DNA of 10,789 nucleotides from CAMCQY01 sp044370415 (GCA_044370415.1 JBILVO010000130.1:1-10789); one strand, 5' to 3'; positions 1-7,528 are shown, counted from the first letter of the stretch. Program-made: numbers and translations. The notes: generated by a model from the letters alone, not told the origin.

Positions 1-1077
1 TTCATCCCCATCCACAAACTCCATCCCCACGCCGAGCTGGTCGCCATCTGCCAGCGGTCGGCCGACAAGCTCGCGCAGGTCGGGAAGCAGTACGGCGTCG
101 AGCGGCGCTACACGAACTACGCCGACGTTCTCAAGGACAAGGACGTCGACGCGGTGCACATCAACTCCCCGATTCCCGACCACGCGGCGATGACACTCGC
201 GGCCCTCGAGGCGGGCAAGCACGTGATGTGCACCGTGCCGATGGCCACGTCGGTCGACGACTGCCGGAAGATCATCGAGCTCACGGCGAAGACCGGGCTC
301 AAGTACATGATGGCGGAGACCGTCGTCTACGCCCGGGAGTTCCTCTTCATCAAGCAGATGGCCGACCGCGGGGATCTGGGGAAGATCCAGTTCGTGCAGG
401 CCAGCCACCAGCAGGACATGGACGGCTGGCCCGACTACTGGCCGGGGCTGCCGCCCATGCACTACGCCACGCACTGCGTGGGGCCCTGCCTGGCGCTCGA
501 GCGGAAGGACGCCGCCGAGGTGAGTTGCTTCGGCTCGGGCAGGATCCGCGAGGAGCTCGTCGGCACGTACGGCTCCCCCTTCGCGATCGAGTCGGCGCAC
601 GTGAAGCTCCGCGACAGCGACGTGGTCGCCCGGATCATCCGCTCGCTCTTCGACACCGCCCGGCAGTATCGTGAGAGCTTCGACGTGTATGGCTCCAAGA
701 AGAGCTTCGAGTGGCAGCTCTGCGAGGGGGAGGAGCCGGTGGTCCACACCGCCAAAGTGCCCGAGCCCGAGATTCCCGGTCGGGTCACGGTGCCCGACTT
801 CGCGCAGCTGCTTCCGGAGCCGATTCAGCGGTTCACGACCGGCGGCGTCTACGACACCGACGACCACCAGCACCTCTCGTTCACGCAAGGGGGCGGCCAC
901 GGCGGCAGCCACCCGCACCTAGTGCACGAGTTCGTGTCGGCGCTCGTCGAGGGCCGCGACCCCTATCCCAACGCCCGGCAGAGTGCCAACTGGACCTGCA
1001 CGGGGCTCTTGGCCCACGAGTCGGCGCTCAAGGGGGGCGTGGTGCTCAAGCTGCCGGAGTGGTCGCTGAGTTCGTGA
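1..1077 (+). CDS. Gfo/Idh/MocA family oxidoreductase, 5' truncated by window edge
   Basis: The reading frame is open from the first base and ends with TGA at 1075-1077, leaving 358 visible residues. The missing N-terminus should carry the GxGxxG nucleotide-binding loop. What remains of the Rossmann half is typical: an AELVAICQRSADK strand-helix, the INSPIPDHAAMTLAALEAGKHV segment (visible residues about 52-74), then the substrate-binding C-terminal half. Family members are NAD(P)-dependent sugar or polyol dehydrogenases, usually cytoplasmic. The family's E-K-P motif is replaced here by C-T-V-P (codons 229-240), so the usual catalytic lysine is valine at visible residue 79. The histidine in MHYATHCVGP (visible residue 158) fits the second conserved catalytic position. 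The next gene on the same strand encodes a ThuA-containing redox protein, which supports a role in sugar oxidation. Family assignment is firm. Substrate and even dehydrogenase activity are open. Confidence 0.9.
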   Translation, partial: FIPIHKLHPHAELVAICQRSADKLAQVGKQYGVERRYTNYADVLKDKDVDAVHINSPIPDHAAMTLAALEAGKHVMCTVPMATSVDDCRKIIELTAKTGLKYMMAETVVYAREFLFIKQMADRGDLGKIQFVQASHQQDMDGWPDYWPGLPPMHYATHCVGPCLALERKDAAEVSCFGSGRIREELVGTYGSPFAIESAHVKLRDSDVVARIIRSLFDTARQYRESFDVYGSKKSFEWQLCEGEEPVVHTAKVPEPEIPGRVTVPDFAQLLPEPIQRFTTGGVYDTDDHQHLSFTQGGGHGGSHPHLVHEFVSALVEGRDPYPNARQSANWTCTGLLAHESALKGGVVLKLPEWSLSS

Positions 1078-1125
1078 CGGACTGTTGCGGCGGGGAATCA
1101 CAGCGTCCGACAGGGATCGCCGGAA

Positions 1126-1153
1126 GCACGCCAGGAGTGATCGAGGCACGCCA
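1126..1153. repeat. Direct repeat of an 8-mer with a 20-bp period, possible operator
   Basis: The 8-mer GCACGCCA occurs at 1126-1133 and again at 1146-1153, exactly 20 bp apart and so on the same face of the helix. AraC-family activators often bind direct half-sites about two helical turns apart, and an AraC/XylR-type regulator is encoded two genes downstream. The second copy overlaps the most upstream candidate start codon of the fusion gene. The repeat is short and could be chance in GC-rich DNA, so the operator role is inference. Confidence 0.25.
1143..1146 (+). promoter_or_regulatory. Possible ribosome binding site for the ATG at 1153
   Basis: GAGG lies six bases before ATG 1153. It is the best Shine-Dalgarno-like match among the candidate starts of the ThuA fusion gene. 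It argues for the long form, against the signal-peptide argument for a start near 1309-1315. Confidence 0.3.
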
Positions 1154-4100
1154 TGCAGAGCCACATCCGGGCCCGCGAGTTGACGCCAGCCTTCGCCCAG
1201 GCTCACGGTCTCATGCGCTGCGCCGCCGGGAACGGTACGAGTTCCCTCGCTGTGGCCGCGGCGGCCACACGCTCGGAATCCTCGCACCGATTCCCGGCTC
1301 CCGTAGGCGTGGGATTGTCGAAACGGCTCTTCGGCGTGCTGGCGTGCGGCGTGATCGCCTGTGTTGTGTCGACCGCGGCGCTGGCGGCCCAGGCGGCTCA
1401 GTCCGCTGAACTGCCGCTGCGCGTCCTCTTCGTCGGCGACCGCGGGCACCACCGGCCCGCGGAGCGGTTCGCGCAGCTCGAGCCCGCTCTCTCTCCCCGC
1501 GGCATCGAGCTCGTCTACACCGAGCGGATCGAGGATCTCGATCCCGACGTGCTCGGGGCCTACGACGTGCTGGCCGTCTACGCGAACATCGACTCACTGC
1601 CCCCCGCGGCCGAGGCGGCGCTCCTCGACTTCGTGCGGAATGGCAAGGGGCTCGTGCCGCTGCACTGCGCGAGCTTCTGTTTTCGCAACTCGCCCGCCTG
1701 GGTCGACCTCGTCGGCGCACAGTTCCAGAAGCACGGCACGGGTGAATTCCGCACCACGAACGTCGCCCCGGACCATCCCCTGATGCAGGGCTTTGGCGGC
1801 TTCAGGAGCTGGGACGAGACCTACGTGCACACGAAGCACAACCCCCGCGGCCGCACCGTGCTCGAGGAGCGGGCGGACGGGGAGCACCGCGAGCCCTGGA
1901 CCTGGGTGCGGACCGAGGGGAAGGGCCGGGTCTTCTACACCGCCTGGGGGCATGACGAGCGGACCTGGAGCCATCCGGGCTTCCACAACCTCGTGGAGCG
2001 GGGCATCCGGTTCGCGGCCGGCCGCGATCCCGCCGCTGCCGGAGCGTATGTCGACCATCCGGCGATGACCAAGCCGCCGGCGGGCCTCGCGGCGTTCGAG
2101 TACGACGCGGCGCGGATCCCGTTCTACAAGCCGGGGGGCGACCGGAAGGCGATGACGAGCGGCGGCGAGGAGATGCAGATGCAAAAGCCACTCTCCCCCG
2201 AGGAGTCGCGGCAGCACGCGATCACGCCCGAGGGGTTTCGCGTCGAGCTCTTCGCGAGCGAGCCGCTGCTCGTCGGCAAGCCGCTGGCCTTCTGCTTCGA
2301 CGACTCCGGCGCGGTGTTCGTCGCCGAGAGCGTCGACTACCCCAACGACCTGGTCGAGCCCGCCGCGGAGGACCCGGCCGCGCCTGTCGCCGGCCACGAC
2401 CGGATCGTGAAGCTCGTCGACACCGACGGCGACGGCCGGGCCGATCGCCGCGAGGTGTTTGCCGAAAGCCTTTCGATTCCCACGAGCATGCTCGCCCACG
2501 ACGGCGGCCTGATCGTGACGCAGGCCCCGCACACGCTCTTTCTCAAGGACACCGACGGCGACGGCCGGGCCGACCTGCGAAAGATCCTCTTCACCGGCTG
2601 GGGCACCGGCGACACGCACGCCGGCCCCAGCAGCCTCGCCTGGGGGCTCGACGGCTGGGTCTATGGGATGGTCGGCTACTCCGGCTTCTCAGGCACGGTC
2701 GGCGGCGAGAAGCACCAGTTGTCGAAGGGATTCTTCCGGTTCGCACCCGACGGCTCGCGGTTCGAGGCCCTGCGGAGCACCAACAACAACTCGTGGGGCT
2801 TCGGCTTCAGCGAGGAGGGGCTCGTCTTCGGCTCGACGGCCAACGGCAACCCCAGCGAGCACATGCCGCTGGCCAACCGTGTCTACGAGCGGGTCCGCGG
2901 CTGGAGCGCCACGACGCTCGGCGGCATCGCCGGCAGCCCCGAGATGGAACTGGCCCCGCGGGCGTCGGGCGACGGCAGCGTGGCGATCCGGCAGGTCGAC
3001 CACCACGGCCGCTTCACGGCGGCCGCGGGCCACCGCCTCTACACCGCGCGGGCGTATCCGCGGCAATACTGGAACCGCACCGCCTTCGTCTGCGAGCCGA
3101 CCGGCCACATCGTGGCGACCTTCGCCCTGCAGCCGCACGGTGCCGGCTTCACCAGCCGCATGGCCTGGGACCTGGTCGCCAGCGACGACGAGTGGACGGC
3201 ACCTGTTGCTGCCGAGGTGGGCCCGGACGGCCAGGTGTGGGTGATCGACTGGTACAACTTCATCGTGCAGCACAACCCGACGCCTGCCGGATTCGAGACC
3301 GGAAAGCGCGGGGCCTACGTGACGCCGCTGCGCGACACGACCCGCGGGCGAATCTGGCGGGTCGTGCACGGGACGCCCTCGGCCGCGCCGCGGCGGTCGC
3401 TCGCGTCGTCGTCCCCGGACGAGCTCGTGGCGGCGCTTCGCGACACCAACATGTTCTGGCGGGAGCGGGCCCAGCGAAAGCTCGTCGAACGGGCAGCGGG
3501 CCGCTCGGACGGCGGCCACGACGTCGTGGCCGCGCTCCTCCCACTGGTGGCGGACGCGTCGGTCGACGCCATCGGCGTAAACCCCGGCGCCATCCACGCC
3601 CTCTGGACGCTCAGGCAGCTGGGCGTGCTCGAGGGGCCGCACGCCGACCTGCGTGCCATCGCCGCCGTCCAGGCGGCGCTCCAGCACCCGTCAGCCGGCG
3701 TGCGGATGAATGCCGTCAAGGCGCTGCCCAGGGATCAGGCGTCGCTCGAGCGGCTCGCCGCCTCGGGCGTTGCGGCCGATCCAACGCCGCTTGTGCGGCT
3801 GGCGGTGCTCGAGGCCCTGGGTGAATATCCGCCCTCCGCCGCCGCCGGGGCGATCGCGCAGACGCTCCTGGCCGATCCGCGGACGCTCGCGGATCCCGTG
3901 CTGGCCGACGCGGCGACGAGTGCGGCCGCGGTGCAGTCGGCGGCTGTCCTGCCGGCGCTCCTATCGGCCGGCTCGCCGCAAGATAAGCCCTCTCCGCGCA
4001 GGCTGGCGGTCGTCGAGCGGGTGGCCGAGCATGTGGCCCGCGGTGCCGACGCGGCGGCGGTCGGCGACGCGCTCGTGCGACTCGCGGCTCTCGTGGACCG

Positions 4101-5772
4101 CGCTGCCGGGGAGCGGCAGACCGTGGCGGCGGCGTTGACGGGGCTGGCGCGGGGCTGGCCCAAGGGCCGGCCGGCGGCGCTCGGGACGGCCGCGGACGCG
4201 GCCCTGGTCACGCTCGTGGAAAAACTGCCGCCGGCCGAGCAGGGGCAGGTGGTCACGCTCGCCCAGCACACGGGAAGCCGCGCGCTCGATCCGCATGTCG
4301 GCCGGATCAGCGCGGCGCTCGTGGCCGCGATCGACCAGGCTGATGCGTCCGACGCCGATCGTGCCGCGGCCGCCGAGCGGCTCGTCATGCTGCGGCCGGC
4401 CGATCCCGGGGCCGTGGAGGCGGTGATCTCGCGGGTCGGCGGCCGCACGAGTCCGGAACTCTCGGCCGGGTTGATCGCGTCACTGGCGAAGTCGACCGCT
4501 ACCGAGGCGGCCGCGGCGATCCTCGACCGCCTCGGCACGCTCACGCCGACGGTCCGGGAGGCCGCGGTGCGGACCGTGCTCTCCAATCGCGAGTGGGCAG
4601 CGCAGCTCGTCGACAGGCTGGAACAGGGGACCGTCCGCCTCGGCGACATTCCGCTGGCCGACCGGGCGAAGCTCACCGACCACCCTGATCGGGCCGTCCG
4701 CGATCGAGCCAAAAAAATCCTCGCCGCCGGGGGAGGCCTGCCGAGTGCCGACCGACAGAAAGTGATCGACGAGATCCTGCCGGTCGTGATGGCCGGCGGT
4801 GATACCGCCCGCGGCAAGGCGGTCTACAAGGAGCACTGTGGCAAGTGCCACACGCACTCGGGCGAAGGGGGCAAGGTGGGCCCCGAGCTTACCGGCATGG
4901 CCGTGCATCCACCGCACGAACTGTTGATCCACATCCTCGACCCCAACCGCTCGGTCGAGGGCAACTACCGGGCCTACACGGTCTCGACCGACGACGGGCG
5001 GGTCGTCACGGGACTCCTGGCCGCGGAGAGCAAGACGGCCATCGAGCTGGTCGATGCCGAAGGCAAGCGGGTGGCGATCCAGCGGGCCGAGGTCGACGAG
5101 TTTCTGCCGTCCCCCAACTCGCTCATGCCGGTGGGTTTCGAGAAGCAGATCAAGCCCGAGGGCTTCGCCGACCTGCTGGCATTCCTCACCGCCCGCGGGA
5201 AGTTCGTGCCGTTGCCGCTCGAGAAGGTGGCGACGGCGGTGAGCACCAGGGGCATGTTCTACGATCAGCACGCCGCAGTGGAGCGGCTGGTGTTTGCGGA
5301 CTGGGGCCCGAAGACGTTCCAGGGAGTGCCGTTTCGGCTCGTCGACCCGCAGGGTCAGAGCGTGCCCAACGTGGTGATGCTCCAGGGGCCGAACGGCTAT
5401 CTTGCGCCGCAGATGCCCAAGAGCGTGTCGCTGCCGATCGCGTCTTCCGTCCGCGCGATCCACCTGCTCGGTGGCGTCGCGGGCTGGGGCTTTCCCGCGA
5501 CGCCGACAGGCTCGACGTCGATGATCGTGCGGCTGGTCTACGCCGATGGCCGGACGGAAGACCACCGGCTCGTCAACGGCGAGCACGTCGCCGACTACAT
5601 CCGCCGGGTCGACGTGCCGCGAAGCGCGTGGGCGTTCGACCTGGGCGGCCGGCAGGTGCGCTACGTCAGCGTGCAGCCCGCCCGGACCGAGCCGCTGGCC
5701 GCCATCGAGCTCGTGAAGGGTGACGATGCCACCGCGCCCATCGTGATGGCCGTTACGGCCGAGATGCCGTGA
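1153..5772 (+). CDS. Secreted ThuA / membrane-bound-dehydrogenase propeller / HEAT / cytochrome c fusion protein
   Basis: This is a 1539-residue multidomain protein, numbered here from ATG 1153. Residues 55-80 form a signal peptide (SKR followed by LFGVLACGVIACVV, then an Ala-rich cleavage region). Residues 87-290 are a ThuA domain (RVLFVGDRGHH, LHCASFCF, the PDHPLMQGF segment, AWGHDERTWSHPGFHN). Residues about 346-735 are the planctomycete/verrucomicrobial 'membrane-bound dehydrogenase' propeller, with two DTDGDGRAD calcium-type loops at 423 and 466 and the closing DWYNFIVQHN and GRIWRVV motifs. Residues about 750-1190 are HEAT-like helices. Residues about 1215-1350 are the Pirellula/Verrucomicrobium-type heme domain, with C1229-x-x-C1232-H1233 and a probable axial M1325 in SLMPVGF. 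Residues 1352-1539 form a beta-rich tail that I do not recognise. A periplasmic sugar-oxidation or electron-transfer role is inferred. GTG 1309 or TTG 1315 would start almost directly at the signal peptide and may be the true start. The stop overlaps the next gene's start. Confidence 0.92.
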   Translation: MQSHIRARELTPAFAQAHGLMRCAAGNGTSSLAVAAAATRSESSHRFPAPVGVGLSKRLFGVLACGVIACVVSTAALAAQAAQSAELPLRVLFVGDRGHHRPAERFAQLEPALSPRGIELVYTERIEDLDPDVLGAYDVLAVYANIDSLPPAAEAALLDFVRNGKGLVPLHCASFCFRNSPAWVDLVGAQFQKHGTGEFRTTNVAPDHPLMQGFGGFRSWDETYVHTKHNPRGRTVLEERADGEHREPWTWVRTEGKGRVFYTAWGHDERTWSHPGFHNLVERGIRFAAGRDPAAAGAYVDHPAMTKPPAGLAAFEYDAARIPFYKPGGDRKAMTSGGEEMQMQKPLSPEESRQHAITPEGFRVELFASEPLLVGKPLAFCFDDSGAVFVAESVDYPNDLVEPAAEDPAAPVAGHDRIVKLVDTDGDGRADRREVFAESLSIPTSMLAHDGGLIVTQAPHTLFLKDTDGDGRADLRKILFTGWGTGDTHAGPSSLAWGLDGWVYGMVGYSGFSGTVGGEKHQLSKGFFRFAPDGSRFEALRSTNNNSWGFGFSEEGLVFGSTANGNPSEHMPLANRVYERVRGWSATTLGGIAGSPEMELAPRASGDGSVAIRQVDHHGRFTAAAGHRLYTARAYPRQYWNRTAFVCEPTGHIVATFALQPHGAGFTSRMAWDLVASDDEWTAPVAAEVGPDGQVWVIDWYNFIVQHNPTPAGFETGKRGAYVTPLRDTTRGRIWRVVHGTPSAAPRRSLASSSPDELVAALRDTNMFWRERAQRKLVERAAGRSDGGHDVVAALLPLVADASVDAIGVNPGAIHALWTLRQLGVLEGPHADLRAIAAVQAALQHPSAGVRMNAVKALPRDQASLERLAASGVAADPTPLVRLAVLEALGEYPPSAAAGAIAQTLLADPRTLADPVLADAATSAAAVQSAAVLPALLSAGSPQDKPSPRRLAVVERVAEHVARGADAAAVGDALVRLAALVDRAAGERQTVAAALTGLARGWPKGRPAALGTAADAALVTLVEKLPPAEQGQVVTLAQHTGSRALDPHVGRISAALVAAIDQADASDADRAAAAERLVMLRPADPGAVEAVISRVGGRTSPELSAGLIASLAKSTATEAAAAILDRLGTLTPTVREAAVRTVLSNREWAAQLVDRLEQGTVRLGDIPLADRAKLTDHPDRAVRDRAKKILAAGGGLPSADRQKVIDEILPVVMAGGDTARGKAVYKEHCGKCHTHSGEGGKVGPELTGMAVHPPHELLIHILDPNRSVEGNYRAYTVSTDDGRVVTGLLAAESKTAIELVDAEGKRVAIQRAEVDEFLPSPNSLMPVGFEKQIKPEGFADLLAFLTARGKFVPLPLEKVATAVSTRGMFYDQHAAVERLVFADWGPKTFQGVPFRLVDPQGQSVPNVVMLQGPNGYLAPQMPKSVSLPIASSVRAIHLLGGVAGWGFPATPTGSTSMIVRLVYADGRTEDHRLVNGEHVADYIRRVDVPRSAWAFDLGGRQVRYVSVQPARTEPLAAIELVKGDDATAPIVMAVTAEMP
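1228..1246. promoter_or_regulatory. Perfect inverted repeat GGGAAC-n7-GTTCCC
   Basis: Two 6-bp arms at 1228-1233 and 1241-1246 are perfect inverted complements around a 7-base centre. If translation of the fusion gene starts at 1309 or 1315, this site lies in the leader or promoter about 65-85 bp upstream, where a dimeric regulator could bind. If translation starts at 1153 it is coding. The function is inferred. Confidence 0.4.
1251..1269. promoter_or_regulatory. Perfect inverted repeat TGTGGCC-n5-GGCCACA
   Basis: Perfect 7-bp arms at 1251-1257 and 1263-1269 flank the 5-base loop GCGGC. The repeat starts four bases after the preceding inverted repeat ends. In RNA it would form a strong stem-loop about 40 bases ahead of the signal peptide codons. 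It could be an operator or a leader hairpin. No run of T follows, so it is not a classical terminator. Confidence 0.4.
2419..2573 (+). repeat. Two 26-bp identical copies encoding the DTDGDGRAD loop
   Basis: Bases 2419-2444 and 2548-2573 are identical, 129 bp apart, and both encode Asp-Thr-Asp-Gly-Asp-Gly-Arg-Ala-Asp inside the fusion gene. The Asp spacing is that of calcium-binding loops found on adjacent blades in this propeller family. Selection on the motif plus strong codon bias is enough to explain the identity. Confidence 0.8.
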
Positions 5773-7061
5773 GCGGCCGCGGCGGCAGGAAGGCGTCGCC
5801 GCGGCGGAAGGCCGTGCCGGGCGTCGCCGCTGCCGGCGGCCGCCACCGCCGCGTGGCCGTGGTCATCGAGGCGTCAAACGCCTATGCGCGGGGACTGCTC
5901 GCGGGCATCCACCGGCATGTCCGCGAGCACGAGCCCTGGACGGTGTTCCTCCCGGAGCACGGCCGGGCGGCGCCGCCGCTTGCGGCACTGGCGAAATGGC
6001 ACGGCGACGGCGTGATCGCGCGGATCGAGAACGCGGCCACGGCCCGGGCTGTCGCGACGCTCGGCCGCCGGCTGGGCATTCCCGCGGTCGACGTCAGCGC
6101 CGCCCGGCTGCTCGCCGATATTCCCTACGTCGAGACCGACGACGCCGCCATCGCCCGCGCCGCGGCGGCCCACTTCCTCGACCGCGACTTTCGCCACGTC
6201 GCCTTCCTGGGCGACGGCCGGTTTCGCTGGAGCGACAACCGCTGCCGGGCGTTCGTCGCGACGCTCGCCGCGCAGGGCCGCGCCGTGACGGTCTTCCCCG
6301 CCGCCGGCCGCCGCCGGAGCCGGCCGCGGGCCGAGCCGGTGCCGGACGACGACGAGGCCGTCGAGGCCTGGCTCACGGCGCTGCCCAAGCCGGTGGCGGT
6401 GCTGGCCTGCTACGACATCCGCGGCCGTCAGGCGCTCGATGCCTGTCGGCGGGCCGGCCTCGCCGTGCCCGACGAGGTGGCGGTGCTGGGCGTGGACGAC
6501 GACGAGCTGCTCTGCGGCCTGGCGAGCCCGCCGCTCTCCAGCGTGATTCCCGATGCGGTCGGTGCAGGGCGGCTGGCAGCCGCGCTGCTCGAGCGGCTCA
6601 TGCGCGGCGAGCGGCTCGACCGCGAGGAGTGGCTCCTGCCGCCGCTGGGAATCGTGACACGGCAGAGCACCGACGTGCTCGCGATCGACGACGGCATCGT
6701 GGCGGCGGCGGTCCGCCGGATCCGCGAGCAGGCCTGCGACGGCATCAAGGTCGCCGACGTGGCCCGCGCGGCGGCCGTCACGCGGCGGGTCCTCGAGAGC
6801 CGGTTCGCGCGGCGGCTGGGCCACTCACCCCACGAGGAGATCCTGCGGGTGCGGTTTCGCCGCGTCGAGCAGCTCCTGCGGGAAACCGACCTCCCGCTGG
6901 CGACGATCGCCGAACGCTGCGGCTTCCGCCACACCGAGTACATGACGGTGGCGTTCACCCGACGCCATGGCGAGCCGCCGAGCAGGTGGCGGTCCCGCCA
7001 GCGCGGGATGCCGCGCCCGGCCGACGGTCAGCGTACGTCGAGCAGCTCGACCAGGAAGTGA
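5769..7061 (+). CDS. AraC-family transcriptional regulator with XylR-like sugar-binding domain
   Basis: This 430-residue protein starts at GTG 5769, which overlaps the TGA of the fusion gene, so translation is probably coupled. No strong Shine-Dalgarno sequence is visible. After a basic N-terminal stretch, residues 26-300 resemble the LacI/periplasmic-binding-type sensor of XylR (RRVAVVIEASNAYARGLLAG at 27-46; AVLACYDIRGRQALDACRRAG at 210-230; VPDEVAVLGVDDDELLCG at 233-250). Residues about 305-410 carry two AraC-type helix-turn-helix units (IKVADVARAAAVTRRVLESRF at 326-346; LATIAERCGFRHTEYMTVAF at 377-396). Regulators of this layout bind a sugar in the N-terminal half and DNA in the C-terminal half in the cytoplasm. 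Its position behind the oxidoreductase and ThuA fusion suggests it controls them in response to their substrate (inference). Its last 11 codons plus stop overlap the end of the opposing FKBP gene. Confidence 0.9.
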   Translation: MSGRGGRKASPRRKAVPGVAAAGGRHRRVAVVIEASNAYARGLLAGIHRHVREHEPWTVFLPEHGRAAPPLAALAKWHGDGVIARIENAATARAVATLGRRLGIPAVDVSAARLLADIPYVETDDAAIARAAAAHFLDRDFRHVAFLGDGRFRWSDNRCRAFVATLAAQGRAVTVFPAAGRRRSRPRAEPVPDDDEAVEAWLTALPKPVAVLACYDIRGRQALDACRRAGLAVPDEVAVLGVDDDELLCGLASPPLSSVIPDAVGAGRLAAALLERLMRGERLDREEWLLPPLGIVTRQSTDVLAIDDGIVAAAVRRIREQACDGIKVADVARAAAVTRRVLESRFARRLGHSPHEEILRVRFRRVEQLLRETDLPLATIAERCGFRHTEYMTVAFTRRHGEPPSRWRSRQRGMPRPADGQRTSSSSTRK

Positions 7062-7528
7062 AGCGTGGCGTTGGGCGGGATCGGGCCGCCCGGCGTGCCG
7101 CGGGCGCCGTAGCCGAGCTTGCTGGGAATGAGCAGCTCGATCATGCCGCCCTCGCCCACCAACTGCATCCCCTCGGTCCAGCCGGGGATCACCTGGTTCA
7201 GGCCGAAATCGATCGGCTCGCCGCGCTTGTACGAACTGTCGAAGACCTTCCCGTCGTCGAGCCAGCCGTGGTAGTTGACCTGCACACGGTCGGTGGCCTT
7301 GGGGTTCGCCCCCGTGCCCTTGCGGAGCACGCGGTACTGCAGTCCCGAGGGCGTGGTTGAGAAGGTCTTGGGCGCGTCGGCGTCGAGCTTGCCGGCGCCG
7401 GAGGGAAGCTGCGGGTGGGGCACTTCGGCGTCGGCTGCCACGGCGGTCTCCATGAAGAGGGGGATGCAGGCGCAGGAAAGAACGGCGAACGCAAGCAGGC
7501 TTTGAAACACGAGGGACGGGCGACGCAT
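7028..7528 (-). CDS. Exported FKBP-type peptidyl-prolyl cis-trans isomerase
   Basis: The 166-residue protein catalyses cis-trans isomerisation of Xaa-Pro bonds, assisting folding outside the cytoplasm. Residues 1-32 are a signal peptide (MRRPSLVFQ, then a hydrophobic core, then TAVAADA as a probable cleavage site). A linker of about 30 residues follows. The FKBP domain covers residues about 63-165, with the ligand-pocket residues in place: Y86 in NYHGWL, F96 and D97 in FDSS, V113-I114 and W117 in VIPGW, Y140 in GYGARG, and F158 in LHFLVELLDV. The start ATG (7526-7528) is preceded by AGGAG at a good distance. The end overlaps the convergent regulator gene. The Xaa-Pro aminopeptidase lies 108 bp upstream on the same strand, so co-transcription is possible. 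Confidence 0.95.
   Translation of the reverse strand: MRRPSLVFQSLLAFAVLSCACIPLFMETAVAADAEVPHPQLPSGAGKLDADAPKTFSTTPSGLQYRVLRKGTGANPKATDRVQVNYHGWLDDGKVFDSSYKRGEPIDFGLNQVIPGWTEGMQLVGEGGMIELLIPSKLGYGARGTPGGPIPPNATLHFLVELLDVR

Noticed and set aside
2419..2573. The 26-bp identical repeat as a mobile or recombination site
   Set aside because: Both copies encode the conserved DTDGDGRAD loop in register. Protein constraint with biased codons explains them.
1594..2619. Long open frame on the minus strand (341 codons) inside the ThuA fusion gene
   Set aside because: It is an antisense shadow of strongly GC3-biased coding DNA, has no recognisable domain, and lies wholly under a well-supported gene. The same applies to minus-strand frames at 2689-3687, 3735-4817 and 4480-5586, and to plus-strand frames at 7415-9061 under the FKBP and aminopeptidase genes.
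7463..7528. Lipoprotein signal (VLSC) in the FKBP protein
   Set aside because: The residue before Ser is Leu and a hydrophobic stretch continues after the Cys to a good AVAA-DA cleavage site, so an ordinary signal peptide fits better.
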